Origin: Hydractinia symbiolongicarpus | Taxonomy: Eukaryota > Cnidaria > Hydrozoa > Anthoathecata > Hydractiniidae | Direction: 5' to 3' | Length of the DNA stretch: 64,000 nucleotides | Assembly: GCF_029227915.1 (NCBI RefSeq) | Contig: NC_079882.1 | Location: 1,364,001-1,428,000 of the forward strand | Shown: in pieces, positions 49,510-61,620 of the stretch | Numbering within the stretch: position 1 is the first letter of the stretch | How the letters are laid out: each line of letters opens with the position of its first letter | Program-made: the position numbers and the translations under genes | Notes under the pieces: model-generated | Database searches by the model: none | The model's input: only the letters and a program-made list of their open reading frames with translations | What the model was told of the DNA's origin: nothing

Positions 49510-52500
49510 TGAGTTTCGGCAATCATGTCAAATTAAGAAGAATGCTATTTCTTGGAGTCCAATTGTCTCCTTTATGACATTTATCAGGTCACAGTCCAAA
49601 GTTAGTTCAATTAAGTCCCACAGTCAATTGTTTCACTGTTATAAGCGATGCAACCTAGTAATATCAGATAAATATCGCTAAATACTTGTTAGTAGGAATA
49701 TGTGACACAACCGTTTTCGCTCAAACGGACTGACACCGTTAGAAAGTCATTGAAATGTTTATTTTTTGAAACTGTCGCTATTTCTTCAGCGCGCGATAAC
49801 GGCTAGGATTGGTCGCGCAGTAAAGAATGACTTTTTTACCAAATCTTTTAGTTGAAGCGCTACCACAGCGGCCAGTGCAATCGCTGAGTTTCGGCAATCA
49901 TATCAAATTAAGAAGAATATTATTTCTTGGAGTCCAATTGTCTCTTTATGACATTTATCAGGTCACAGCCCAAAGTTAGTTCAATTAACTCCCACAGTCA
50001 ATTGTTTCACAGTTAAAAGCGATGCAACCTAGTAATATGAGATAAATATCGCTAAATACATGTTGGTAGGAATATGTGACACAACCGTTTTAACTCAAAC
50101 AGACTGACACCGGTAGAAAGTCAATGAAATGTAGTTTTTGAAACTGTCGAGATTTCTTCAGCTCGTGCTAACGGCTAGGATTTGTCATACAGCAAAAAAT
50201 GACTTTTTATCTTAATTTTTAATTGAAGAGCTACAACAGCGCCCAGTGCAATCGCTGAGATTCGGCAATCATTTCAAATTAAGAAGATTGTTATTTCTTG
50301 GAGTCCATTTGTCTCACTTTCGCATTTATAAAGTCACAGTTTATAATCAGTTCAATTAAGTCCCACAGTCAATCGTTTCACTGTTAAAAGCCATACAAAC
50401 TAGTAAAACCGGAAAAATATAACGAAATGCATATAGGTACGAATATGTGACACAACCGTTTTAACTCAAACAGACTGACACCGGTAGAAAGTCAATGAAA
50501 TGTAGTTTTTGAAACTGTCGCTATCTCTTCAGTGCGCGATAACGGATAGGAATGGTCCCACAGTAAGGAACGATTTATTTATCTAAATTTTTAAATGCAC
50601 CGCTACCACAGCGCCTAGTGTAATCGCTGAGTTTCGGCAATCATGTCAAATTAAGAAGAATGTTATTTCTTGGAGTCCAATTGTCTCCTTTCTGACATTT
50701 ATCTTGTCACAGTCCAAACTTAGTTCAATTAAGTCCCACAGTCAATTGTTTCACTGTTATAAGCGATGCAACCTAGTAACATCAGATAAATATCGCTAAG
50801 TACATGTTAGTAGGAATATGTGACACAACCGTTTTCGCTCAAACGGACTGAAACTGTTAGAAATTTAATGAAATGTAGTTTTTGAAACTGTCGCTATTTC
50901 TTTAGCGCGCGATAACAGCTAGGATTGGTCCCACATTAAAAAAATGACTTTTTTTATCTTAATTCTTAAATGAAGCGCTACCACAGCGCCTAGTAAAATC
51001 GCTGAGTTTCGGCAATCATGTCAAATTAAGAAGAATGCTATTTCTTGGAGTCCAATTGTCTCCTTTATGACATTTATCAGGTCACAGTCCAAAGTTAGTT
51101 CAATTAAGTCCCACAGTCAATTGTTTCACTGTTATAAGCGATGCAACCTAGTAATATCAGATAAATATCGCTAAATACATGTTAGTAGGAATATGTGACA
51201 CAACCGTTTTCGCTCAAACGGACTGACACCGTTAGAAAGTCATTGAAATGTTTATTTTTTGAAACTGTCGCTATTTCTTCAGCGCGCGATAACGGCTAGG
51301 ATTGGTCGCGCAGTAAAGAATGACTTTTTTACCAAATCTTTTAGTTGAAGCGCTACCACTGCGGCCAGTGCAATCGCTGAGTTTCGGCAATCATGTCAAA
51401 TTAAGAAGAATGCTATTTCTTGGAGTCCAATTGTCTCCTTTATGACATTTATCAGGTCACAGTCCAAAGTTAGTTCAATTAAGTCCCACAGTCAATTGTT
51501 TCACTGTTATAAGCGATGCAACCTAGTAATATCAGATAAATATCGCTAAATACATGTTAGTAGGAATATGTGACACAACCGTTTTCGCTCAAACGGACTG
51601 ACACCGTTAGAAAGTCATTGAAATGTTTATTTTTTGAAACTGTCGCTATTTCTTCAGCGCGCGATAACGGCTAGGATTGGTCGCGCAGTAAAGAATGACT
51701 TTTTTACCAAATCTTTTAGTTGAAGCGCTACCACAGCGGCCAGTGCAATCGCTGAGTTTCGGCAATCATATCAAATTAAGAAGAATATTATTTCTTGGAG
51801 TCCAATTGTCTCTTTATGACATTTATCAGGTCACAGCCCAAAGTTAGTTCAATTAACTCCCACAGTCAATTGTTTCACAGTTAAAAGCGATGCAACCTAG
51901 TAATATGAGATAAATATCGCTAAATACATGTTGGTAGGAATATGTGACACAACCGTTTTAACTCAAACAGACTGACACCGGTAGAAAGTCAATGAAATGT
52001 AGTTTTTGAAACTGTCGAGATTTCTTCAGCTCGTGCTAACGGCTAGGATTTGTCATACAGCAAAAAATGACTTTTTATCTTAATTTTTAATTGAAGAGCT
52101 ACAACAGCGCCCAGTGCAATCGCTGAGATTCGGCAATCATTTCAAATTAAGAAGATTGTTATTTCTTGGAGTCCATTTGTCTCACTTTCGCATTTATAAA
52201 GTCACAGTTTATAATCAGTTCAATTAAGTCCCACAGTCAATCGTTTCACTGTTAAAAGCCATACAAACTAGTAAAACCGGAAAAATATAACGAAATGCAT
52301 ATAGGTACGAATATGTGACACAACCGTTTTAACTCAAACAGACTGACACCGGTAGAAAGTCAATGAAATGTAGTTTTTGAAACTGTCGCTATCTCTTCAG
52401 TGCGCGATAACGGATAGGAATGGTCCCACAGTAAGGAACGATTTATTTATCTAAATTTTTAAATGCACCGCTACCACAGCGCCTAGTGTAATCGCTGAGT

Positions 52501-53238
52501 TTCGGCAATCATGTCAAATTAAGAAGAATGTTATTTCTTGGAGTCCAATTGTCTCCTTTATGACATTTATCTTGTCACAGTCCAAAGTTAGTTCAATTAA
52601 GTCCCACAGTCAATTGTTTCACTGTTATAAGCGATGCAACCTAGTAACATCAGATAAATATCGCTAAGTACATGTTAGTAGGAATATGTGACACAACCGT
52701 TTTCGCTCAAACGGACTGAAACTGTTAGAAATTTAATGAAATGTAGTTTTTGAAACTGTCGCTATTTCTTTAGCGCGCGATAACAGCTAGGATTGGTCCC
52801 ACATTAAAAAAATGACTTTTTTTATCTTAATTCTTAAATGAAGCGCTACCACAGCGCCTAGTGTAATCGCTGAGTTTCGGCAATCATGTCAAATTAAGAA
52901 GAATGCTATTTCTTGGAGTCCAATTGTCTCCTTTATGACATTTATCAGGTCACAGTCCAAAGTTAGTTCAATTAAGTCCCACAGTCAATTGTTTCACTGT
53001 TATAAGCGATGCAACCTAGTAATATCAGATAAATATCGCTAAATACATGTTAGTAGGAATATGTGACACAACCGTTTTCGCTCAAACGGACTGACACCGT
53101 TAGAAAGTTATTGAAATGTTTATTTTTTGAAACTGTCGCTATTTCTTCAGCGCGCGATAACGGCTAGGATTGGTCGCGCAGTAAAGAATGACTTTTTTAC
53201 CAAATCTTTTAGTTGAAGCGCTACCACAGCGGCCAGTG
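49510..53238 (+). repeat. Five-unit tandem duplication (1,868 bp period)
   Basis: 49510-51370 and 51378-53238 match at a constant offset of 1,868 bp. The TTTATTTTTTGAAAC variant lies at 49753 and 51246 in the first copy and at 51621 and 53114 in the second. The CTGTCGAGATTTCTTCAGCTCGTGC variant is at 50149 and 52017, and both are followed by the CATACAAACTAGTAAAACCGG box. The copies are directly adjacent. Two neighbouring units at 51246 and 51621 both carry the TTTATTTT variant, which marks the join. Confidence 0.87.
50393..50432 (+). repeat. Variant box type II (CCATACAAAC ... GAAATGCATATAGG)
   Basis: A second replaced box at the same position in the unit: GCCATACAAACTAGTAAAAC followed by CGGAAAAATATAACGAAATG and CATATAGG. 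Occurrences are near 36983, 37347, 50393, 52258, 53359, 58216 and 61576, plus a hybrid near 29512 that starts like type II but ends CAAGAAATACATG like type I. The hybrid suggests that recombination or conversion shuffles short tracts within units. Confidence 0.7.
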
Positions 53239-53339
53239 CAATCGCTGAGTTTCGGCAATCATATCAAATTAAGAAGAATATTATTTCTTGGAGTCCAATT
53301 GTCTCTTTATGACATTTATCAGGTCACAGCCCAAAGTTA

Positions 53340-53400
53340 GTTCAATTAACTCCCACAGTCATACAAACAAACTAGTAAAACCGGAAAAATATAACGAAAT
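53340..53400 (+). repeat. Irregular junction inside the array
   Basis: Here TCCCACAGTC is followed directly by ATACAAACAAACTAGT. In normal units about 20 bases (AATCGTTTCACTGTTAAAAGC) lie between the two parts, and the box reads CATACAAACTAGT without the extra AAAC. The left side matches units at 51.84 kb and the right side units at 52.26 kb, so two different unit types have been joined. The net change is about 15 bp, as shown by the 1,104-bp step between TTTATTTT variants at 53114 and 54218 where three units would give 1,119. Confidence 0.75.
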
Positions 53401-54529
53401 GCATATAGGTACGAATATGTGACACAACCGTTTTAACTCAAACAGACTGACACCGGTAGAAAGTCAATGAAATGTAGTTTTTGAAACTGTCGCTATCTCT
53501 TCAGTGCGCGATAACGGATAGGAATGGTCCCACAGTAAGGAACGATTTATTTATCTAAATTTTTAAATGCACCGCTACCACAGCGCCTAGTGTAATCGCT
53601 GAGTTTCGGCAATCATGTCAAATTAAGAAGAATGTTATTTCTTGGAGTCCAATTGTCTCCTTTATGACATTTATCTTGTCACAGTCCAAAGTTAGTTCAA
53701 TTAAGTCCCACAGTCAATTGTTTCACTGTTATAAGCGATGCAACCTAGTAACATCAGATAAATATCGCTAAGTACATGTTAGTAGGAATATGTGACACAA
53801 CCGTTTTCGCTCAAACGGACTGAAACTGTTAGAAATTTAATGAAATGTAGTTTTTGAAACTGTCGCTATTTCTTTAGCGCGCGATAACAGCTAGGATTGG
53901 TCCCACATTAAAAAAATGACTTTTTTTATCTTAATTCTTAAATGAAGCGCTACCACAGCGCCTAGTGTAATCGCTGAGTTTCGGCAATCATGTCAAATTA
54001 AGAAGAATGCTATTTCTTGGAGTCCAATTGTCTCCTTTATGACATTTATCAGGTCACAGTCCAAAGTTAGTTCAATTAAGTCCCACAGTCAATTGTTTCA
54101 CTGTTATAAGCGATGCAACCTAGTAATATCAGATAAATATCGCTAAATACATGTTAGTAGGAATATGTGACACAACCGTTTTCGCTCAAACGGACTGACA
54201 CCGTTAGAAAGTCATTGAAATGTTTATTTTTTGAAACTGTCGCTATTTCTTCAGCGCGCGATAACGGCTAGGATTGGTCGCGCAGTAAAGAATGACTTTT
54301 TTACCAAATCTTTTAGTTGAAGCGCTACCACTGCGGCCAGTGCAATCGCTGAGTTTCGGCAATCATGTCAAATTAAGAAGAATATTATTTCTTGGAGCCC
54401 AATTGTCTCTTTATGACATTTATCAGGTCACAGTCCAAAGTTAGTTCAATTAACTCCCACAGTCAATTGTTTCACTGTTAAAAGCGATGCAACCTAGTAA
54501 TATGAGATAAATATCGCTAAATACATGTT

Positions 54530-57500
54530 GGTACGAACATGTGACCCAGCCGTTGAAACCCAATCGGACTGACCTCGTTAGAAAGTCAATGAAATGTAGT
54601 TTTTGAAACTGTCGCTATTTCTTCAGCGCGCGATAACGGATAGGATTGGTCCCACAGTAAAGAATGATTCATTTATCTAATTTTTTAAATGAAGCGCTAC
54701 CACAGCGCCCAGTGTATTGGCTGAGTTTCGGCAATCATTTCAAATTAAGAAGAATATTATTTCTTGGAGTCCAATTGTCTCACTTTTACATTTATAAGGT
54801 CACAGTCCATAATCAGTTCAATTTAGTCCCACAGTCAATCGTTTCACTGTTAAAAGCGATGCAACCTAGTAATATGAGAAAAATATCGCTAAATACATGT
54901 TGGTGCGAATATGTGACGCAACCGTTGTAACTGAAGCGGATTGATACCGTTAGAAAGTCAATGAAATGTAGTTTTTGAAACTATCGCTATTTCTGCAGCG
55001 TGCGATAACGGCTAGGATTGGTTCCACAGTAAAGAATGACTTGTTTATCTAAACTTTTAAATGAAGCGCTACCACAGCGTTCAGTGTAATCGCTGAGTTT
55101 CGGCAATCATGTCAAATTAAAAAGAATGCTATTTCTTGGAGTCCAATTGTCTCCTTTATGACATTTATCAGGTCACAGTCCAAAGTTAGTTCAATTAAGT
55201 CCCACAGTCAATTGTTTCACTGTTATAAGCGATGCAACCTAGTAATATCAGATAAATATCGCTAAATACATGTTAGTAGGAATATGTGACACAACCGTTT
55301 TCGCTCAAACGGACTGACACCGTTAGAAAGTCATTGAAATGTTTATTTTTTGAAACTGTCGCTATTTCTTCAGCGCGCGATAACGGCTAGGATTGGTCGC
55401 GCAGTAAAGAATGACTTTTTTACCAAATCTTTTAGTTGAAGCGCTACCACAGCGGCCAGTGCAATCGCTGAGTTTCGGCAATCATATCAAATTAAGAAGA
55501 ATATTATTTCTTGGAGTCCAATTGTCTCTTTATGACATTTATCAGGTCACAGCCCAAAGTTAGTTCAATTAACTCCCACAGTCAATTGTTTCACAGTTAA
55601 AAGCGATGCAACCTAGTAATATGAGATAAATATCGCTAAATACATGTTGGTAGGAATATGTGACACAACCGTTTTAACTCAAACAGACTGACACCGGTAG
55701 AAAGTCAATGAAATGTAGTTTTTGAAACTGTCGCTATTTCTTTAGCGCGCGATAACAGCTAGGATTGGTCCCACATTAAAAAAATGACTTTTTTTATCTT
55801 AATTCTTAAATGAAGCGCTACCACAGCGCCTAGTGTAATCGCTGAGTTTCGGCAATCATGTCAAATTAAGAAGAATGCTATTTCTTGGAGTCCAATTGTC
55901 TCCTTTATGACATTTATCAGGTCACAGTCCAAAGTTAGTTTAATTAAGTCCCACAGTCAATTGTTTCACTGTTATAAGCGATGCAACCTAGTAATATCAG
56001 ATAAATATCGCTAAATACATGTTAGTAGGAATATGTGACACAACCGTTTTCGCTCAAACGGACTGACACCGTTAGAAAGTCATTGAAATGTTTATTTTTT
56101 GAAACTGTCGCTATTTCTTCAGCGCGCGATAACGGCTAGGATTGGTCGCGCAGTAAAGAATGACTTTTTTACCAAATCTTTTAGTTGAAGCGCTACCACT
56201 GCGGCCAGTGCAATCGCTGAGTTTCGGCAATCATGTCAAATTAAGAAGAATATTATTTCTTGGAGTCCAATTGTCTCTTTATGACATTTATCAGGTCACA
56301 GTCCAAAGTTAGTTCAATTAACTCCCACAGTCAATTGTTTCGCTGTTAAAAGCGATGCAACCTAGTAATATGAGATAAATATCGCTAAATACATGTTGGT
56401 AGGAATATGTGACACAACCGTTTTAACTCAAACAGACTGACACCGGTAGAAAGTCAATGAAATGTAGTTTTTGAAACTGTCGCTATCTCTTCAGCGCGCG
56501 ATAACGGATAGGAATGGTCCCACAGTAAGGAACGATTTATTTATCTAAATTTTTAAATGAAGCGCTACCACAGCGCCCAGTGTAAACGCTGAGTTCAGGC
56601 AATCACGTCAAATTAAGAAGAATGTTATTTCTTGGAGTCCAATTGTCTCATTTATCACTTTAATCAGGTCACAGTCCAAAGTTAGTTCAATTAAGTCCCA
56701 CAGTCAATCGTTTCATTGTTATAAGCGATGCAACCTAGTAACATCGGAAAAATATTGCTAAATAGATGTTGGTACGAACATGTGACCCAGCCGTTGAAAC
56801 CCAATCGGACTGACCTCGTTAGAAAGTCAATGAAATGTAGTTTTTGAAACTGTCGCTATTTCTTCAGCGCGCGATAACGGATAGGATTGGTCCCACAGTA
56901 AAGAATGATTCATTTATCTAATTTTTTAAATGAAGCGCTACCACAGCGCCCAGTGTATTGGCTGAGTTTAGGCAATCATTTCAAATTAAGAAGAATATTA
57001 TTTCTTGGAGTCCAATTGTCTCACTTTTACATTTATAAGGTCACAGTCCATAATCAGTTCAATTTAGTCCCACAGTCAATCGTTTCACTGTTAAAAGCGA
57101 TGCAACCTAGTAATATGAGAAAAATATCGCTAAATACATGTTGGTGCGAATATGTGACGCAACCGTTGTAACTGAAGCGGATTGATACCGTTAGAAAGTC
57201 AATGAAATGTAGTTTTTGAAACTATCGCTATTTCTGCAGCGTGCGATAACGGCTAGGATTGGTTCCACAGTAAAGAATGACTTGTTTATCTAAACTTTTA
57301 AATGAAGCGCTACCACAGCGTTCAGTGTAATCGCTGAGTTTCGGCAATCATGTCAAATTAAGAAGAATGCTATTTCTTGGAGTCCAATTGTCTCCTTTAT
57401 GACATTTATCAGGTCACAGTCCAAAGTTAGTTCAATTAAGTCCCACAGTCAATTGTTTCACTGTTATAAGCGATGCAACCTAGTAATATCAGATAAATAT

Positions 57501-57970
57501 CGCTAAATACATGTTAGTAGGAATATGTGACACAACCGTTTTCGCTCAAACGGACTGACACCGTTAGAAAGTCATTGAAATGTTTATTTTTTGAAACTGT
57601 CGCTATTTCTTCAGCGCGCGATAACGGCTAGGATTGGTCGCGCAGTAAAGAATGACTTTTTTACCAAATCTTTTAGTTGAAGCGCTACCACAGCGGCCAG
57701 TGCAATCGCTGAGTTTCGGCAATCATATCAAATTAAGAAGAATATTATTTCTTGGAGTCCAATTGTCTCTTTATAACATTTATCAGGTCACAGCCCAAAG
57801 TTAGTTCAATTAACTCCCACAGTCAATTGTTTCACAGTTAAAAGCGATGCAACCTAGTAATATGAGATAAATATCGCTAAATACATGTTGGTAGGAATAT
57901 GTGACACAACCGTTTTAACTCAAACAGACTGACACCGGTAGAAAGTCAATGAAATGTAGTTTTTGAAACT
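54530..57970 (+). repeat. Six-unit step (2,241 bp): 54.53-55.73 kb and 56.77-57.97 kb
   Basis: The block beginning with GAACATGTGACCCAGCC and CCCAATCGGACTGACCTCG at about 54534 recurs at about 56775. Following variants stay in register at 2,241 bp: TGCAGCGTGCGATAACGG, CACAGCGTTCAGTG and the TTTATTTT variant at 55337 and 57578. Short identical open frames appear in both copies only because the same unit pair was copied; they cross unit boundaries and are not genes. Confidence 0.82.
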
Positions 57971-60325
57971 GTCGAGATTTCTTCAGCTCGTGCTAACGGC
58001 TAGGATTTGTCATACAGCAAAAAATGACTTTTTATCTTAATTTTTAATTGAAGAGCTACAACAGCGCCCAGTGCAATCGCTGAGATTCGGCAATCATTTC
58101 AAATTAAGAAGATTGTTATTTCTTGGAGTCCATTTGTCTCACTTTCGCATTTATAAAGTCACAGTTTATAATCAGTTCAATTAAGTCCCACAGTCAATCG
58201 TTTCACTGTTAAAAGCCATACAAACTAGTAAAACCGGAAAAATATAACGAAATGCATATAGGTACGAATATGTGACACAACCGTTTTAACTCAAACAGAC
58301 TGACACCGGTAGAAAGTCAATGAAATGTAGTTTTTGAAACTGTCGCTATCTCTTCAGTGCGCGATAACGGATAGGAATGGTCCCACAGTAAGGAACGATT
58401 TATTTATCTAAATTTTTAAATGCACCGCTACCACAGCGCCTAGTGTAATCGCTGAGTTTCGGCAATCATGTCAAATTAAGAAGAATGTTATTTCTTGGAG
58501 TCCAATTGTCTCCTTTATGACATTTATCTTGTCACAGTCCAAAGTTAGTTCAATTAAGTCCCACAGTCAATTGTTTCACTGTTATAAGCGATGCAACCTA
58601 GTAACATCAGATAAATATCGCTAAGTACATGTTAGTAGGAATATGTGACACAACCGTTTTCGCTCAAACGGACTGAAACTGTTAGAAATTTAATGAAATG
58701 TAGTTTTTGAAACTGTCGCTATTTCTTTAGCGCGCGATAACAGCTAGGATTGGTCCCACATTAAAAAAATGACTTTTTTTATCTTAATTCTTAAATGAAG
58801 CGCTACCACAGCGCCTAGTGTAATCGCTGAGTTTCGGCAATCATGTCAAATTAAGAAGAATGCTATTTCTTGGAGTCCAATTGTCTCCTTTATGACATTT
58901 ATCAGGTCACAGTCCAAAGTTAGTTCAATTAAGTCCCACAGTCAATTGTTTCACTGTTATAAGCGATGCAACCTAGTAATATCAGATAAATATCGCTAAA
59001 TACATGTTAGTAGGAATATGTGACACAACCGTTTTCGCTCAAACGGACTGACACCGTTAGAAAGTCATTGAAATGTTTATTTTTTGAAACTGTCGCTATT
59101 TCTTCAGCGCGCGATAACGGCTAGGATTGGTCGCGCAGTAAAGAATGACTTTTTTACCAAATCTTTTAGTTGAAGCGCTACCACTGCGGCCAGTGCAATC
59201 GCTGAGTTTCGGCAATCATGTCAAATTAAGAAGAATATTATTTCTTGGAGTCCAATTGTCTCTTTATGACATTTATCAGGTCACAGTCCATAGTTAGTTC
59301 AATTAACTCCCACAGTCAATTGTTTCACTGTTAAAAGCGATGCAACCTAGTAATATGAGATAAATATCGCTAAATACATGTTGGTAGGAATATGTGACAC
59401 AACCGTTTTAACTCAAACAGACTGACACCGGTAGAAAGTCAATGAAATGTAGTTTTTGAAACTGTCGCTATCTCTTCAGCGCGCGATAACGGATAGGAAT
59501 GGTCCCACAGTAAGGAACGATTTATTTATCTAAATTTTTAAATGAAGCGCTACCACAGCGCCCAGTGTAAACGCTGAGTTCAGGCAATCACGTCAAATTA
59601 AGAAGAATGTTATTTCTTGGAGTCCAATTGTCTCATTTATCACTTTAATCAGGTCACAGTCCAAAGTTAGTTCAATTAAGTCCCACAGTCAATCGTTTCA
59701 TTGTTATAAGCGATGCAACCTAGTAACATCGGAAAAATATTGCTAAATAGATGTTGGTACGAACATGTGACCCAGCCGTTGAAACCCAATCGGACTGACC
59801 TCGTTAGAAAGTCAATGAAATGTAGTTTTTGAAACTGTCGCTATTTCTTCAGCGCGCGATAACGGATAGGATTGGTCCCACAGTAAAGAATGATTCATTT
59901 ATCTAATTTTTTAAATGAAGCGCTACCACAGCGCCCAGTGTATTGGCTGAGTTTCGGCAATCATTTCAAATTAAGAAGAATATTATTTCTTGGAGTCCAA
60001 TTGTCTCACTTTTACATTTATAAGGTCACAGTCCATAATCAGTTCAATTTAGTCCCACAGTCAATCGTTTCACTGTTAAAAGCGATGCAACCTAGTAATA
60101 TGAGAAAAATATCGCTAAATACATGTTGGTGCGAATATGTGACGCAACCGTTGTAACTGAAGCGGATTGATACCGTTAGAAAGTCAATGAAATGTAGTTT
60201 TTGAAACTATCGCTATTTCTGCAGCGTGCGATAACGGCTAGGATTGATTCCACAGTAAAGAATGACTTGTTTATCTAAACTTTTAAATGAAGCGCTACCA
60301 CAGCGTTCAGTGTAATCGCTGAGTT
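55710..60325 (+). repeat. Eight-unit step (2,985 bp): 55.71-57.34 kb and 58.70-60.33 kb
   Basis: About 1.63 kb is duplicated at a constant offset of 2,985 bp. The TTTAGCGCGCGATAACAGC variant is at 55741 and 58726, the TTTATTTT variant at 56086 and 59071, and the CCACTGCGG variant at 56197 and 59182. It overlaps the six-unit and sixteen-unit matches, so three rounds of copying are superimposed. After 60325 the right copy carries GAGTTCCGGCAATCACG where the left has GAGTTTCGGCAATCATG. Confidence 0.82.
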
Positions 60326-60929
60326 CCGGCAATCACGTCAAGTTAAGAAGAATGTTATTTGTTGGAGTCCAATTGTCTCATTTATCACATTTATCAGGTC
60401 ACAGTCCAAAGTTAGTTCAATTAAGTCTCACAGTCAATCGTTTCACTGTTAAAAGCGATGCAACCTAGTAATATCAGATAAATATGGCTAAATACTTGTT
60501 GGTACGAATATGTGACCCAACCATTGTAACTCAAACAGACTGACACTGTTAGAAATTTAATGAAATTTAGTTTTTGAAACTGTCGCTATTTCTTTAGCGC
60601 GCGATAACAGCTAGGATTGGTCCCACATTAAAAAAATGACTTTTTTTATCTTAATTCTTAAATGAAGCGCTACCACAGCGCCTAGTGTAATCGCTGAGTT
60701 TCGGCAATCATGTCAAATTAAGAAGAATGTTATTTCTTGGAGTCCAATTGTCTCCTTTATGACATTTATCAGGTCACAGTCCAAAGTTAGTTCAATTAAG
60801 TCCCACAGTCAATTGTTTCACTGTTATAAGCGATGCAACCTAGTAATATCAGATAAATATCGCTGAATACATGTTAGTTTGAATATGTGACACAACCGTT
60901 TTCGCTCAAACGGACTGACACCGTTAGAA

Positions 60930-61620
60930 AGTCATTGAAATGTTTATTTTTTGAAACTGTCGCTATTTCTTCAGCGCGCGATAACGGATAGGATTGGTCG
61001 CGCAGTAAAGAATGACTTTTTTACCTAAACTTTTAGTTGAAGCGCTACCACAGCGGCCAGTGCAATCGCTGAGTTTCGGCAATCATGTCAAATTAAGAAG
61101 AATATTATTTCTTGGAGTCCAATTGCCTTTTTATGACATTTATCAGGTCACAGTCCAAAGTTAGTTCAATTAACTCCCACAGTCAATTGTTTCACTGTTA
61201 AAAGCGATGCAACCTAGTAATATGAGATAAATATCGCTAAATACATGTTGGTAGGAATATGTGACACAACCGTTTTAACTCAAACAGACTGACACCGGTA
61301 GAAAGTCAATGAAATGTAGTTTTTGAAACTGTCGAGATTTCTGCAGCTCGTGCTAACGGCTAGGATTTGTCATACAGCAAAAAATGACTTTTTATCTTAA
61401 TTTTTAATTGAAGAGCTACAACAGCGCCCAGTGCAATCGCTGAGATTCGGCAATCATTTCAAATTAAGAAGATTGTTATTTCTTGGAGTCCATTTGTCTC
61501 ACTTTCGCATTTATAAAGTCACAGTTTACAATCAGTTCAATTAAGTCCCACAGTCAATCGTTTCACTGTTAAAAGCCATACAAACTAGTAAAACCGGAAA
61601 AATATCACGAAATGCATATA
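60930..61620 (+). repeat. Nine-unit copy (offset 3,360 bp) of 57.57-58.26 kb
   Basis: The TTTATTTTTTGAAAC variant at 60938 and the CTGTCGAGATTTC variant at 61333 match those at 57578 and 57973, both 3,360 bp upstream. The following CATACAAACTAGTAAAACCGG box near 61580 is also shared. Beyond it the sequence switches to ATATCACGAAATGC with TGTGACTCAACC, like units at 37.0-37.4 kb, so the junction lies near 61.6 kb. Confidence 0.75.

Larger units (their letters stand above)
51370..59182 (+). repeat. Dispersed segment copy, offset 5,957 bp (51.37-53.22 kb and 57.33-59.18 kb)
   Basis: About 1.85 kb at 51370-53225 reappears at 57327-59182. TTTATTTTTTGAAAC variants pair as 51621/57578 and 53114/59071, and the CTGTCGAGATTTC variant as 52017/57973. 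This spans 16 units and places the same five-unit cassette on both sides of a different six-unit block. The copy at 57.3 kb ends where CCACTGCGG (59183) replaces CCACAGCGG. Confidence 0.82.

Noticed and set aside
54664-60156. Three nearly identical 88-codon open frames at 54664, 56905 and 59890 (+)
   Set aside because: They lie entirely within satellite units, cross a unit boundary, and recur only at the 2,241 and 2,985 bp duplication offsets. Identity is explained by recent DNA copying, and related units have stops in this frame.
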